Source: Sphingobium sp. EP60837 (GTDB lineage Bacteria; Pseudomonadota; Alphaproteobacteria; Sphingomonadales; Sphingomonadaceae). From it: DNA of 64,000 nucleotides. Below are positions 9,604 through 18,290 of this stretch, piece by piece (position 1 is the first letter of the stretch; the number at the start of each line of letters is the position of its first letter). The notes under the pieces are model-generated. The model made no database searches. It saw only the letters and a program-made list of their open reading frames with translations, and was not told the origin of the DNA. Location of the stretch: assembly GCF_001658005.1 (NCBI RefSeq), contig NZ_CP015987.1, positions 736,001 through 800,000 on the forward strand, read 5' to 3'. The position numbers were made by a program, and so were the translations under genes.

Positions 9604-10788
9604 TCAGAGAATGTAGCGTTCGCGATAGGCGGCGAATTCGCGCTTGATCGCTTCTTCGTCCAAGCCGAAGCGCTCGAGCGAATAGTCGTGCATCGGGCGC
9701 TGTTCGCGCTTGTTGCCGGCGAGGAATTCGGCCAGCACTTCTTCAAGCTGCGCATCTACGGGGATGCCCATGCGGGTGAGGACACGCTCGGCCTGTGCCA
9801 TGGGCTCCTTGCCCACTTCGCGATAGTCGATATCGATGAAGCGGTCTTCGCCGATCCGTTCGCGCGCGGCTTCGAACATGCGCATCCATTCGACCAGGCG
9901 GGGGAACCAGAATTCACCTACTTCCCGGTCGGTGAGCGTCGCGCTGAGCTTATAGAGCGCCGCCTGCATCGAGACATAGGAGGGGACGGTCTGGAGCGGG
10001 TCGCGGTGCGTCATGATGAGCAGCGCGTCGGGGAAAGCCTTGGCCACGACCTCGGTATAAGGGAGGTTGGATGGGCTCTTCAAAATCCACTTGCGGCCTT
10101 TGCGCGAGGGGTCCTGCCACTGGAGATATTTGAGGATGGTCTTGAGGTCTTCATGCCCCTTCGACTGGTCATATGTGTTCAGCCAGCGGGTGAAGCTGGG
10201 CACATAGTTCATGCCTTCGATCATGGTGCTGACGAACATCTGGCCCAGCACCAGGATTTCCTCGTCTGGCGCATCGGGTTCGAGGGGGTGGATGGAGGCG
10301 AGTTCGGGCGACAGCTGGAGCCAGCCATCGATCATCGCCTGCGCATAGGCGCGGCGCTCGACCGGGTTGCCGCGCTCTTCGCCGGGGAAGGGCGCGATAT
10401 TCTGCGCTTCGAACCAGCGCAGGCCGGTCATGCCCGGCGCGCTGGCAAGCAGGCGCTGGAAGATGGTGCTGCCGGTGCGCGGCAGGCCGAGGATGATGCC
10501 CGCGACATCGACCTGTTCATCCAGGATTTCGGGATGGCGCTTGATGTCCTCGACCATGCGCAGACGGCTGACCAGGCCCTTGACGATCACTTCCACCGTG
10601 CCTTCGCGGCCAACGGGCGTCAGCCGCCCTTCGCGGTTGGAGGCTTCGATAAAATGGTCCATCGGTTCCAGGAACCAGAGGTCGCCAAAGTCGGTGAGCC
10701 CGGCCCTTTCACGCGCCTGCTGCAACAGCGCCTCACGTTCGAGGGGCTGGGTTTGGGTCTGATCGGGCTGGGTCGCCATAGTCGTCAC
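9604..10788 (-). CDS. Sulfotransferase family protein
   Basis: A 394-residue protein with the PAPS-binding 5'-phosphosulfate loop GLPRTGSTIFQRLL at about residues 101-114 and a later ILKSPSN-type segment followed by a THRDP motif, which is the 3'-phosphate-binding region of the family. Sulfotransferase_3-type enzymes transfer sulfate from PAPS to hydroxyls; in sphingomonads and mycobacteria many are uncharacterised and lie in lipid or steroid clusters. It is followed after 2 bp by the dehalogenase-fold gene and preceded by an SDR 29 bp upstream, which suggests a three-gene unit transcribed from about 11.6 kb. ATG 10788 starts the conserved length; an internal ATG three codons later is equally possible. 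Confidence 0.85.
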   Translation of the reverse strand: MTTMATQPDQTQTQPLEREALLQQARERAGLTDFGDLWFLEPMDHFIEASNREGRLTPVGREGTVEVIVKGLVSRLRMVEDIKRHPEILDEQVDVAGIILGLPRTGSTIFQRLLASAPGMTGLRWFEAQNIAPFPGEERGNPVERRAYAQAMIDGWLQLSPELASIHPLEPDAPDEEILVLGQMFVSTMIEGMNYVPSFTRWLNTYDQSKGHEDLKTILKYLQWQDPSRKGRKWILKSPSNLPYTEVVAKAFPDALLIMTHRDPLQTVPSYVSMQAALYKLSATLTDREVGEFWFPRLVEWMRMFEAARERIGEDRFIDIDYREVGKEPMAQAERVLTRMGIPVDAQLEEVLAEFLAGNKREQRPMHDYSLERFGLDEEAIKREFAAYRERYIL

Positions 10789-10817
10789 TCTTGTTGAAAG
10801 CTTGAGGTGGATACCGG

Positions 10818-11564
10818 TCAGCCGGCCGTCTGTCCGCCATCGACGGTGAAAGCGGCTCCCGTAATCCGGCGGGCTTCGGAAGATGCCAGGAAAGTCACCG
10901 CATCGGCGATATCATCGGGCGTCGCCATGGCGCCGCTGTCGAGCCAGGATGCCGAGCGCATGACCATCTGCCAATCGATGTTTTCCGGGGGCGCCTCATG
11001 CAGCATCGGCGTATCGACGCCGCCGGGGCACACAGCGTTCACGCGTACGCCTTCCTTCGAAAACTCAAGCGCGAGCGCCCTGGTCAGGCCGACGACGCCA
11101 TGTTTGGAGGCGGTATAGACCGAGTTATAAGGAACGCCGACAAGGCCAGCAGCCGACGCCATGTTGACGATATTGCCGCGGCGTTCGATCAACTGGGGCA
11201 TGACGGCCCGGCACATTTGATAGACGCCGGTGAGATTGACCGAAATGACCCGGTCCCAGCGCGTCCGATCCACATCGGCGAAACGGCCGAAATCGAGAAC
11301 GCCCGCGATGTTGCAAAGAATATCGACGCCGCCATGCAGGCTGATCGCGCGATCGACCATGGCCTGGCAGGAAGCTTCGTCAGCGACGTCGAGCGCCAAC
11401 GCGGTGACGCCCTGGCCGATTCCCCGAGCGGCGTCTTCCACCCCCGCGGCATTGCGGTCGCCAATAACGAGCTTTGCGCCCTCGGCCGCGAACCGCTTTG
11501 CCACGGCCAAGCCGATTCCCGACGCTGCGCCAGTCACAAGGGCGATCTTACCTTCAAGCCGCAC
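10818..11564 (-). CDS. Short-chain dehydrogenase/reductase
   Basis: A classical 248-residue SDR with TGAASGIG (11-18), an acidic beta-2 end (IGDRNA) favouring NAD, CNIAG at about 86, NMASAAG and the YTASK catalytic pair at about 151-155, and a C-terminal FTVDGGQTAG. It is a generic oxidoreductase and no substrate can be inferred. It appears first in the SDR-sulfotransferase-dehalogenase-fold unit and is divergent from the SnoaL gene across a 141-bp promoter region. Confidence 0.87.
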   Translation of the reverse strand: MRLEGKIALVTGAASGIGLAVAKRFAAEGAKLVIGDRNAAGVEDAARGIGQGVTALALDVADEASCQAMVDRAISLHGGVDILCNIAGVLDFGRFADVDRTRWDRVISVNLTGVYQMCRAVMPQLIERRGNIVNMASAAGLVGVPYNSVYTASKHGVVGLTRALALEFSKEGVRVNAVCPGGVDTPMLHEAPPENIDWQMVMRSASWLDSGAMATPDDIADAVTFLASSEARRITGAAFTVDGGQTAG

Positions 11565-11705
11565 GCAAACTCTCCTGACAAACTGTGTAGTTGATTAGTG
11601 TTTGCGCCAGACTGCTACGCATTTCAAGGCTGAAAGCCGTATAAACTTGACAAGCGCGAACCGGATGGGCCTCTTCTCACCCGGACAAAAAAAGGAGGAT
11701 GTCTG

Positions 11706-12176
11706 ATGCTGTCGCTTCAGGAAATTTCGGATCGGCTGGAGATTCAGGACCTTCTGTCCCGCTACAGCTATGCGATCGATGAACGGAACTGGGACGCGTT
11801 AGACGATGTGTTTACGCCGGACGCGGTGATCGACTATAGCGAAACCGGCGGGGCAAAAGGCAGCGTGGCGCAGATCAAGGCATGGCTACCTGTCGCGATG
11901 GAGCGATTCCCGCTGTTTCAGCATATGGTCGCGACGACCAAGCTGGAACTGGAGGGCGATAGCGCTCGCAGCCGCACGGTGCTGTTTAACCCGATGGTCT
12001 ATCAGGCCGAGGACGGGAAAGAGCAGGTGTTCTTCATCGGCCTATGGTATCGCGACAAGCTGGTCCGCACGGAACAGGGTTGGCGGATCGCAGAGCGCTA
12101 TGAAGAGATGGGTTATGCCCATAATGTGCCCGACATGCCGCCCATCCCGCCTGTTGAGGACGTCCAGGTTTCCTGA
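11706..12176 (+). CDS. SnoaL/NTF2-like family protein
   Basis: A 156-residue cone-shaped alpha+beta protein of the NTF2 superfamily. It begins with the helix EISDRLEIQDLLSRYSYAIDERNWDALDDVFTPD seen in SnoaL_4 proteins, which act as cyclases, dehydratases or isomerases in sterol, polyketide and aromatic metabolism. Sphingomonad examples include a bile-salt 7-alpha-hydroxysteroid dehydratase and gamma-HCH dehydrochlorinase, so a dehydratase role is plausible but unproved. The start is well supported: AGGAGG lies 7 nt before ATG 11706. It is divergent from an SDR and 170 bp upstream of a TetR regulator on the same strand. Confidence 0.82.
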   Translation: MLSLQEISDRLEIQDLLSRYSYAIDERNWDALDDVFTPDAVIDYSETGGAKGSVAQIKAWLPVAMERFPLFQHMVATTKLELEGDSARSRTVLFNPMVYQAEDGKEQVFFIGLWYRDKLVRTEQGWRIAERYEEMGYAHNVPDMPPIPPVEDVQVS

Positions 12177-12346
12177 CGAGGTGATTTTCCTCCGGCGCGA
12201 GCGCTGGTCCAGTCGCGATTGCGTCCTTGGGCTGCCCGATCCGTCCCTATCTGAACGGGCGGATATGCCCTATAGCAGGGCGCGAGCCGCGCGCGTCCGG
12301 CAGCGGTTCTGTGTGCAAAGCGAAAAGGGAAGAGCGACGCCAGCCA

Positions 12347-12997
12347 ATGCAGAGCAGTGAGGCAGAGAAGATTGATGCGGGAACAAAGCGCCGGGTCGGC
12401 AGGCCCAATGCGCGGGAAGCTGAACTGAAGCATGAGGCGATGTTGGAAGCGGCGCTGGAGGAATTTTCCCGGCACGGTTTTCATGGAGCATCGGTCCGCG
12501 CAATCGCGGAACGGGCGGGCGTATCGACGCGCACCTTGTATAATCGCTACCCTGACAAGGTCGCACTGTTCGAATCCTGCTTGGAAATGTCGGCAATCAA
12601 GCATCATTTCCCCGCTGGGGGGACAGGGACATTGCACCAGCAGTTGGTCAGTTATGCCCTTCATATGAACGGGCGGCTGAATCATGATCGCCAGGTCCGG
12701 CTTGCCCGCGTCATCTTTCGCGAGTGCACCAGCTTTCCCCAATTGGAAATGGTGTCGCGGCGGCAGTTCGAACGCTTTCAGTTGGAGCCCGTGCAGACGA
12801 TATTGGCAGCCCACGGGTTCAGCGCGGAGCAGGCACGGGAACTGGCGAGCTTCTACGTTACGTTGCTGTTCCGGCGGTGGCAGGACCGGGTCATCTATAA
12901 TGAGCGCGCTATGACTACCGCCCAGATCAAGGCCAACGCCGAAACCGTCACCCGTCTGTTCCTGAACGGTGCGTACGCGATGTTGAACGGGAGCTAG
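12347..12997 (+). CDS. TetR-family transcriptional regulator
   Basis: A 216-residue regulator. The N-terminal HTH covers about residues 22-68, with the helix-turn-helix ASVRAIAERAGVSTRTLYNR and the YPDKVALFE follow-on. The C-terminal domain (LARVIFREC, FYVTLLFRRWQ) resembles the TetR_C groups that respond to hydrophobic ligands. ATG 12347 gives a basic tail (KRRVGRPNARE) in front of the HTH, as is common; the only purine run upstream (AAAAGGGAAGAG) is about 13 nt away, so the GTG at 12312 is a possible alternative. It is convergent with the cyclase gene. Target genes are likely neighbours, but no operator was identified. Confidence 0.85.
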   Translation: MQSSEAEKIDAGTKRRVGRPNAREAELKHEAMLEAALEEFSRHGFHGASVRAIAERAGVSTRTLYNRYPDKVALFESCLEMSAIKHHFPAGGTGTLHQQLVSYALHMNGRLNHDRQVRLARVIFRECTSFPQLEMVSRRQFERFQLEPVQTILAAHGFSAEQARELASFYVTLLFRRWQDRVIYNERAMTTAQIKANAETVTRLFLNGAYAMLNGS

Positions 12998-13084
12998 TGG
13001 CGGCTAGCGAGTCGGTTCGGCTATTACCGACGATGTCAGGTGCCACTGGTGCCAGTCGCTTTCTATCGACAATGAGCAGAGCGA

Positions 13085-14086
13085 TCAGACAGTGGCGACC
13101 GGCGTCACCGGAGAGCCCACGCTGCCCGGCAAGCGCAGCGGCGGGGCGGTGAGCAGGAAGGCGTGGCGCTGCCGTTCGCCCAGCCAGGCCGCCAGCTCTT
13201 CCAGATACCATAGCTCGCCCAGGAAGATGCCCTGACGGAAAAGGCAAAGGTCATGGATGGGGAGGCGGATTGGCGGCGGTTCGGGCGAGAGAATGGCGCC
13301 AAGTGCTTCGATCGCGACATTGTCTGAACAGATGGCGACGATGTCGCTGTCCGTGATCCATTGCAGCAGGCTTTCGTCGCTGCCGTCGAGCGCGCACCCT
13401 GCTAGGGTCAGTGGCGTGTCATCGCCGCGCGCCTCCCGGTCGAGGACCAGGCGGTCAAAGCCGGTATAGAGTAGCAGGAAGTCGCCGGGGCGCAGTTCCA
13501 CCCGCTGCGCATCCATTGCGCGCAGCAGATCGTCCCGGGTGACGGCGCGGCTTTCTATACCATAGGCGGCTTTGAGATTGACCATCACGCCCCGACCCTG
13601 CACGCCTGCGGTCGCGAGTGTCTCTATGCCGAGTGCATGAGCGCACGTGGCGCCCGTTTGCCCGACGGGGCCGCTGACGTCGTCGCCGGCGCGGAAGCCG
13701 TTATAATAGACGAGTTCGGCGACCCCGTCCCCATCCGCGTCGAAGGCCCGGCCACGGTGCGACAGAGCGTCCCACTGCGTGGAATGTTGGGTGTAGAGTA
13801 GCACCCGGTCGTCGCAGGTGGTTTCTTGGCCGTCCGGATCGAGACGGTTGAACATGCCGCCTTCTTCATCGCAGGCCGCGCTTAGCTGCGGCGGCTGGCG
13901 GAAGGGCGCGAAAGGGATGCTGGGCACGTTGAGCGGAAGGCTGAGCGTGAACGCGATACCGTCCTGGACTTCCGCCATTGCAGCGCGGCGGCGCTCTGGG
14001 GTCAGCAGGTTCATGCGGCCGATCTGGTCGTCCTCGGCAAAGTCGCCCCAGTTGGAACCTTCGGGCCTGTTCACCCATCGCGGCAT
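13085..14086 (-). CDS. Cyclase family protein (kynurenine formamidase-like metal hydrolase)
   Basis: A 333-residue protein of the Cyclase family. The metal-binding signature is QHSTQWDALSH (H-x4-D-x3-H pattern) near residue 100, and C-terminal strands LRPGDFLLLYTGFD and SDIVAICSDNVAIEA are typical. Characterised members hydrolyse amides or lactones or open cyclic 1,3-diones. In a catabolic setting a ring-opening or lactone-hydrolysing role is reasonable but not specific. It lies 41 bp downstream of the epimerase-like gene on the same strand. Confidence 0.82.
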   Translation of the reverse strand: MPRWVNRPEGSNWGDFAEDDQIGRMNLLTPERRRAAMAEVQDGIAFTLSLPLNVPSIPFAPFRQPPQLSAACDEEGGMFNRLDPDGQETTCDDRVLLYTQHSTQWDALSHRGRAFDADGDGVAELVYYNGFRAGDDVSGPVGQTGATCAHALGIETLATAGVQGRGVMVNLKAAYGIESRAVTRDDLLRAMDAQRVELRPGDFLLLYTGFDRLVLDREARGDDTPLTLAGCALDGSDESLLQWITDSDIVAICSDNVAIEALGAILSPEPPPIRLPIHDLCLFRQGIFLGELWYLEELAAWLGERQRHAFLLTAPPLRLPGSVGSPVTPVATV

Positions 14087-14127
14087 GGATTTCCCCTTCT
14101 CGGATTATGCTGTCTCAGGGTGGCCGT

Positions 14128-15087
14128 TCAGCTACCGGGCGGCAAGGGGGCATTTTTCGTTGGAGCCCGGCCGGGATAAAGCTGTGCCAAGACGCGGCGC
14201 AGTCCATCGCGCCAGCCGACCCGACACGGCCCGGTGATCGCGAGGCGGCGGGCATTATCGACGCCTGACCCCGGCTGAGCGCCGGGGGCTGGAGTAATCT
14301 CGATTCGGGCGGGCATGCCGAGCAGTTCGCCCGCGAAGGCCGCCATCTGTTGCACGCTCACCATCTCGTCACCGGCCCAGTTGACGATCGTTGCCGGTGT
14401 GCTGGCGGCGGCAAGCAACGAGGGGAGCTGGGCGAACAAATCGTCGTCGTGGATAGGATTATAAGGGCAGGGGTCTGACCGTGTGGTCCAGGGGCGGCCC
14501 TGCGAGACCGTTTGCGCAACCAGCGTGGGCAGGCCGCCGCGCGGGCCGTAGGAAGCGCCCATGCGCGCGATGGTGATGGGGATGTTGAACTCGCGCGCGC
14601 AGTATCGGGCGACGGACTCCTGCGCAATCTTCGCCACCGAATAGGCGGCCATGCCGGGCAGCATCGCGTCGCCGAGCGGATCATCCTCACGATAGGCGTG
14701 GCAAGGATCGGGATGCGGCCTATACACCGAAACGGTGGACATGATGAGTGCGGCCTCAACCGTGCGGCAGTGGGACAGAAGGAGACCGGTGCCCTCGGCA
14801 TTGACGCTGATCGCGCCGTCATAATCTTCGCCCTGCACAGTTGCGGCGAGATGCAGCAGATGGGTGAAGTTGCTGGGCAGGCCAGAGAAATCGGGCTGTC
14901 CCAGGTCGATGGCCAGAGTGCGGATGCCCGCCAGCTCCACCTCCCGCCGCTGTGCCGCGTCACTGAAGCGGGCGATGCCCCAGACTTCATTTTTGTCGGC
15001 GAGAGCGCGGGCCAATGGGAAAGCGATTTGGCCGGCAGGACCGGTGATCAGGATCTTGCATCCTTCTAGGGGGAGTGGTGCCGTCAT
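14128..15087 (-). CDS. NAD(P)-dependent epimerase/dehydratase family protein
   Basis: An extended SDR of about 319 residues. The Rossmann motif is ITGPAGQIAFPLA (GxxGxxG) near the N-terminus, TVSVYRPHPDP supplies the Ser/Thr region, and AAYSVAKIAQE supplies the YxxxK pair. Family members include sugar epimerases, 3-beta-hydroxysteroid dehydrogenase-like enzymes and NAD-dependent dehydratases. The start is uncertain: the frame opens at an ATG at 15135, but ATG 15087 places the Rossmann strand 10 residues from the N-terminus, as in homologues; neither has a convincing ribosome site. It is co-oriented with the cyclase gene 41 bp downstream. Confidence 0.78.
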   Translation of the reverse strand: MTAPLPLEGCKILITGPAGQIAFPLARALADKNEVWGIARFSDAAQRREVELAGIRTLAIDLGQPDFSGLPSNFTHLLHLAATVQGEDYDGAISVNAEGTGLLLSHCRTVEAALIMSTVSVYRPHPDPCHAYREDDPLGDAMLPGMAAYSVAKIAQESVARYCAREFNIPITIARMGASYGPRGGLPTLVAQTVSQGRPWTTRSDPCPYNPIHDDDLFAQLPSLLAAASTPATIVNWAGDEMVSVQQMAAFAGELLGMPARIEITPAPGAQPGSGVDNARRLAITGPCRVGWRDGLRRVLAQLYPGRAPTKNAPLPPGS

Positions 15088-15135
15088 GGCGTGGCAATAG
15101 GGTGTGGGTAGCCGCGGGCACAGCACGAAGCGCAT

Positions 15136-15635
15136 TTTTTCACATGACCGAAAAAGCCTCCACTGAGCGCGCAGCCGTGCCCTTCGTTTGGAAATGCGAA
15201 AAATTCCTGCCGGTTTCTGCGATTATTGGAATGAAAAAGATATATTTACTAATGATTACCATATTGATTTGCAGATTTGTCTCCCCTATCGGAGCGTCAA
15301 TAAGAGCGCTGGACGCAGAAGCGCCATCGATGTCAGGGAGTTGATGCGTGAGGCTGAATACAAGCTGATAGCTACAAGCGGAGCTGGGCCGCAACGGGCC
15401 AGGCGTTTGCACGCATTGCTGCCGACATAAGCGGTGCCCCTAGGTCGGGGCAGGCGCGACCTGATTTTATTTAGCAATTGAACGCATGGTGCCGAGGCAT
15501 TGCTCGGTGCCAAACGCTGGACAGCGATCGCAACGCGTCGTCCAGATCAAAATAAAAAACGCAAAAATGGAGAGGATTTTCCGGCGGTGGCAGCGATGCC
15601 GCACGCCTTGCTCAACTGTGCAGGGAGAGACCTAA
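15136..15635. other. 500-bp intergenic region upstream of TonB receptor 1
   Basis: No supportable gene. The stretch 15190-15300 and the 30 bp around 15550-15575 are clearly more AT-rich than the surroundings, as expected for promoters, with the divergent epimerase gene on one side and the TonB receptor on the other. A 6-bp inverted repeat, CTGGAC / GTCCAG (15517-15522 and 15540-15545), is a weak operator candidate. Short open frames across it have no recognisable domain. Confidence 0.5.
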
Positions 15636-18209
15636 ATGTCTTCTGAAATTCGCCGGCGGCAGCGCTTGCCGCTTCTCGCCACCAGCATGATGGCCGGTGT
15701 CGCCGTAAATCTGCTGGCGCCCGCCGCGTTCGCTCAAACCGAAGCTCAACCTCAAGCGGAAGAGCAGGGTGGCGGCATTGCCGACATCATCGTTACGGCC
15801 AACCGCCGTCAGGAGCGCAATCAGGACGTTCCGATCGCCATCACCGCTTTCTCGCCGGACCGGCTGGAACAGCAGGGCATCGCGAAGGAACAGGACCTGC
15901 AGGCCAGCGTCCCCTCGCTGATCGTTGGTCCCAACGGCCAGGGATCGCGTGACGCGCAGTCCTTCACCATCCGCGGCCAGGGCGCAACCTTCCAGGCTTC
16001 GCCGGGCGTCGTCGTTTACATGAACGAAGTCCCGCTGCCCGCAGGCATCACGCTCAGCCAGCAGGGTGGCCCCGGCAACTTCGTTGATCTGGAAAATCTT
16101 CAGGTCCTGTCCGGTCCGCAGGGCACGCTGTTCGGCCGCAACACGACCGGCGGCGCGGTGCTGCTGGTGCCCAAGAAGCCGACCAACAATTTCGGCGGCT
16201 GGATGAAGGGTGAGATCGGCAATTATGACCGCCGCTATGTCGAAGGCGCGGTGAATATTCCGGTCATCGAAGACAAGCTGCTGGTCCGCGTCGTCGGCGC
16301 CTTCCATGATCGTGACGGTTATACGCGCGATGTCGTGTGGAACAAGGATCGCGACGACGAGCATTGGTATTCGGGCCGCATCGGCGTAACGTTCAAGCCG
16401 ACCGAGACCATCGAAAACTACACGATGATCTATGGCGCAAAGTCGAGCAACAATGGGTCGGGCTTCGTACATAAGGGTTATAACATCGAAGGCGCTGGCG
16501 GCCTCGCCCAACTGGGACTGTGCTCCAACACCCCGGTTACAGCAAGCGGCCCGTTTTCCTGTGACGTTTATCGTGCCGCTACGGCTCGAGCAGACGCACT
16601 TGGCCCCCGGCAGACCGCGTTGGGCGTCGATATCTTCTCGCGCACGAAGACTTGGGGCATCACCAACACGACCGATTTCGAGCTGGGCGACGAACTGACG
16701 CTGCGCAACATCGCCAGCTTCCAGAAGCTAAAGCTGGACTATGCCTATGACAGCGACGGCACGGTCCTGCAGCAGCATGACGTCGATCCCAATCGCCTGC
16801 CCGCGCCGGGCCAGGTGGTGCTGCCCGGCACCAACATCCCGCTCACCTATTACAACGAGAATGATCCGGGCTTCCCGCGCGACGACTTGAAGCAGTTCAC
16901 GGAAGAATTGCAATTGCAGGGTTCCACGCTGGAAAAGCAACTGACCTACACCGTCGGCGGCTTCTATTATGACCAGCGGCCGAGCGGCACGCAGGCCGGC
17001 AGCGCGATCGTTTACTGTCCGGCATTCGCCACCGGAACGGACGTCGACACTCCCGGTTATCCCGTCGTATGCCCCGGCAACTACAGCACCTATGGCACTA
17101 CGCAGACGTCCAAGGCGGTCTATGCTCAGGCGACGTTTGACTTCGGAGCGGTGTCGTCTGCTCTGGAGAGCCTTCGCCTGACCGGCGGCTATCGCCACAC
17201 CTGGGACAAGATCCGCGGCTACTCCACCGCTTACCTGCCGCAGATTGGGGGCACGACCGCGAAGTGCAGTTCAACCGGCACGATCGTACCGATCGGGACT
17301 GCCGGGGCTGACTGCACCTATACTGCCGAACTGAACAGCAAGGCGTCCACCTGGCTGATCGGTCTGGACTACAAGGTAGTTCGCGACGTGCTGCTGTTCG
17401 GGAAGGTTAGCCGCGGCTACAAGGCTGGCGGTTTTAACCAGCAGGCCGTGTTCACCAATACCCGCACCTTCCAGCCGGAAACCGTGACTTCCTATGAAGC
17501 CGGTTTCAAGGCCGATTTCCGGGTCGCCGACGTTCCGTTCCGCCTGAACACCAGCGCCTATCTGTTGGACTATAAGAACATCCAGCGGGCAGGCGCGGAC
17601 TTCAACCCCGGATCGGGCGCCGGTGGCGCGGTGGTCCGCAACGCCGACGCCCGGATCAAGGGTGTAGAGGTCGAAGCTTCGATGCAGCCGTTCCAGGGCC
17701 TGGAGATCGGCGGCAACTTCAGCCACACTGATGCGAAATACAAGAAGTATGAGTATACGACCAACACCGGCGGTTTCGGTTGCAACGGCGGTGTCGCGCC
17801 CGGTGGGACGGTGGACCTGAGCTGCCTGCCCTTCCAATATGTGTCGCCCTATATCTGGAGCATTCATGCCAATGCGACGATGCCGGTCGGCGACGACATG
17901 GGTAAGCTGAACTTCTTCGTGAACTATTCGCACACCTCGCGTCAGTACACCGATCCGGGCAATGTGCCTGCGCTGCAGCCGGGCGCGTATCTGGAAGCGT
18001 TCGGCCTGCTCAACATGTCGCTCGACTGGAACGACGTTGCACGCAGCGGGTTCGACGTGGGCCTGTTCGTCACCAATGCGACCAACAAGCTCTACCGGAT
18101 CAGCAACACCAATGTCTTCCAGGGCGGCGGGCTGCTGTATCAGTCGACGCTCTATGGCGAACCGCGCATGTACGGGCTGCGCCTGAAATACCGCTTCGGC
18201 GGCGAGTAA
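15636..18209 (+). CDS. TonB-dependent outer-membrane receptor 1
   Basis: An 857-residue receptor. A signal peptide of about 33 residues ends at PAAFA before QTEAQPQAEEQ. The TonB box/plug entry DIIVTANRRQE is at about 48-58, the plug ends near residue 180 (VLSGPQGTLFGRNTTGG), and the rest is a 22-strand-type barrel with alternating aromatic/hydrophobic strands ending YGLRLKYRFGGE. This subgroup, common in sphingomonads, imports hydrophobic or oligomeric carbon sources as well as iron complexes; here the neighbours suggest an organic growth substrate. The start has AGGGAGAG 6 nt upstream. A GC-rich hairpin and then an IS1182 remnant follow, so it is probably monocistronic. Confidence 0.92.
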   Translation: MSSEIRRRQRLPLLATSMMAGVAVNLLAPAAFAQTEAQPQAEEQGGGIADIIVTANRRQERNQDVPIAITAFSPDRLEQQGIAKEQDLQASVPSLIVGPNGQGSRDAQSFTIRGQGATFQASPGVVVYMNEVPLPAGITLSQQGGPGNFVDLENLQVLSGPQGTLFGRNTTGGAVLLVPKKPTNNFGGWMKGEIGNYDRRYVEGAVNIPVIEDKLLVRVVGAFHDRDGYTRDVVWNKDRDDEHWYSGRIGVTFKPTETIENYTMIYGAKSSNNGSGFVHKGYNIEGAGGLAQLGLCSNTPVTASGPFSCDVYRAATARADALGPRQTALGVDIFSRTKTWGITNTTDFELGDELTLRNIASFQKLKLDYAYDSDGTVLQQHDVDPNRLPAPGQVVLPGTNIPLTYYNENDPGFPRDDLKQFTEELQLQGSTLEKQLTYTVGGFYYDQRPSGTQAGSAIVYCPAFATGTDVDTPGYPVVCPGNYSTYGTTQTSKAVYAQATFDFGAVSSALESLRLTGGYRHTWDKIRGYSTAYLPQIGGTTAKCSSTGTIVPIGTAGADCTYTAELNSKASTWLIGLDYKVVRDVLLFGKVSRGYKAGGFNQQAVFTNTRTFQPETVTSYEAGFKADFRVADVPFRLNTSAYLLDYKNIQRAGADFNPGSGAGGAVVRNADARIKGVEVEASMQPFQGLEIGGNFSHTDAKYKKYEYTTNTGGFGCNGGVAPGGTVDLSCLPFQYVSPYIWSIHANATMPVGDDMGKLNFFVNYSHTSRQYTDPGNVPALQPGAYLEAFGLLNMSLDWNDVARSGFDVGLFVTNATNKLYRISNTNVFQGGGLLYQSTLYGEPRMYGLRLKYRFGGE

Positions 18210-18215
18210 AAGGGG

Positions 18216-18239
18216 AGGGCCGGGGGAACCCGGCCCTCA
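18216..18239 (+). terminator. Hairpin after TonB receptor 1
   Basis: A perfect 10-bp stem GAGGGCCGGG / CCCGGCCCTC (18216-18225 and 18230-18239) with a GGAA tetraloop, 6 bp after the stop. No T-tract follows, so termination may depend on additional factors. Confidence 0.65.
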
Positions 18240-18247
18240 GACTGCTG

Positions 18248-18277
18248 ACAAACCCCTGGCGTGAGCTGGGGGTTTGT
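18248..18277. repeat. Inverted repeat at the left edge of the IS1182 remnant
   Basis: ACAAACCCC (18248-18256) pairs perfectly with GGGGTTTGT (18269-18277) around a 12-nt loop, just ahead of the transposase start. A GGGGGTTTG core also occurs on the opposite strand near 19403-19412 at the other edge of the remnant, so it may belong to the element ends, but true terminal repeats and target duplications were not identified. Confidence 0.45.
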
Positions 18278-18290
18278 GATTCTTCAGGCT

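Noticed and set aside
9490..10797. 435-codon plus-strand open frame opposite the sulfotransferase
   Set aside because: The opposite strand encodes a protein with the PAPS-binding loop; this one has no domain and its start lies inside the dehalogenase-fold gene.
11647..11652. TTGACA hexamer as a -35 box for the SnoaL gene at 11706
   Set aside because: No acceptable -10 hexamer at 16-18 bp spacing; it may be chance.
15188..15430. Possible 80-codon gene in the intergenic region before TonB receptor 1
   Set aside because: No domain, no good ribosome site and an AT-rich promoter-like composition in its first third.
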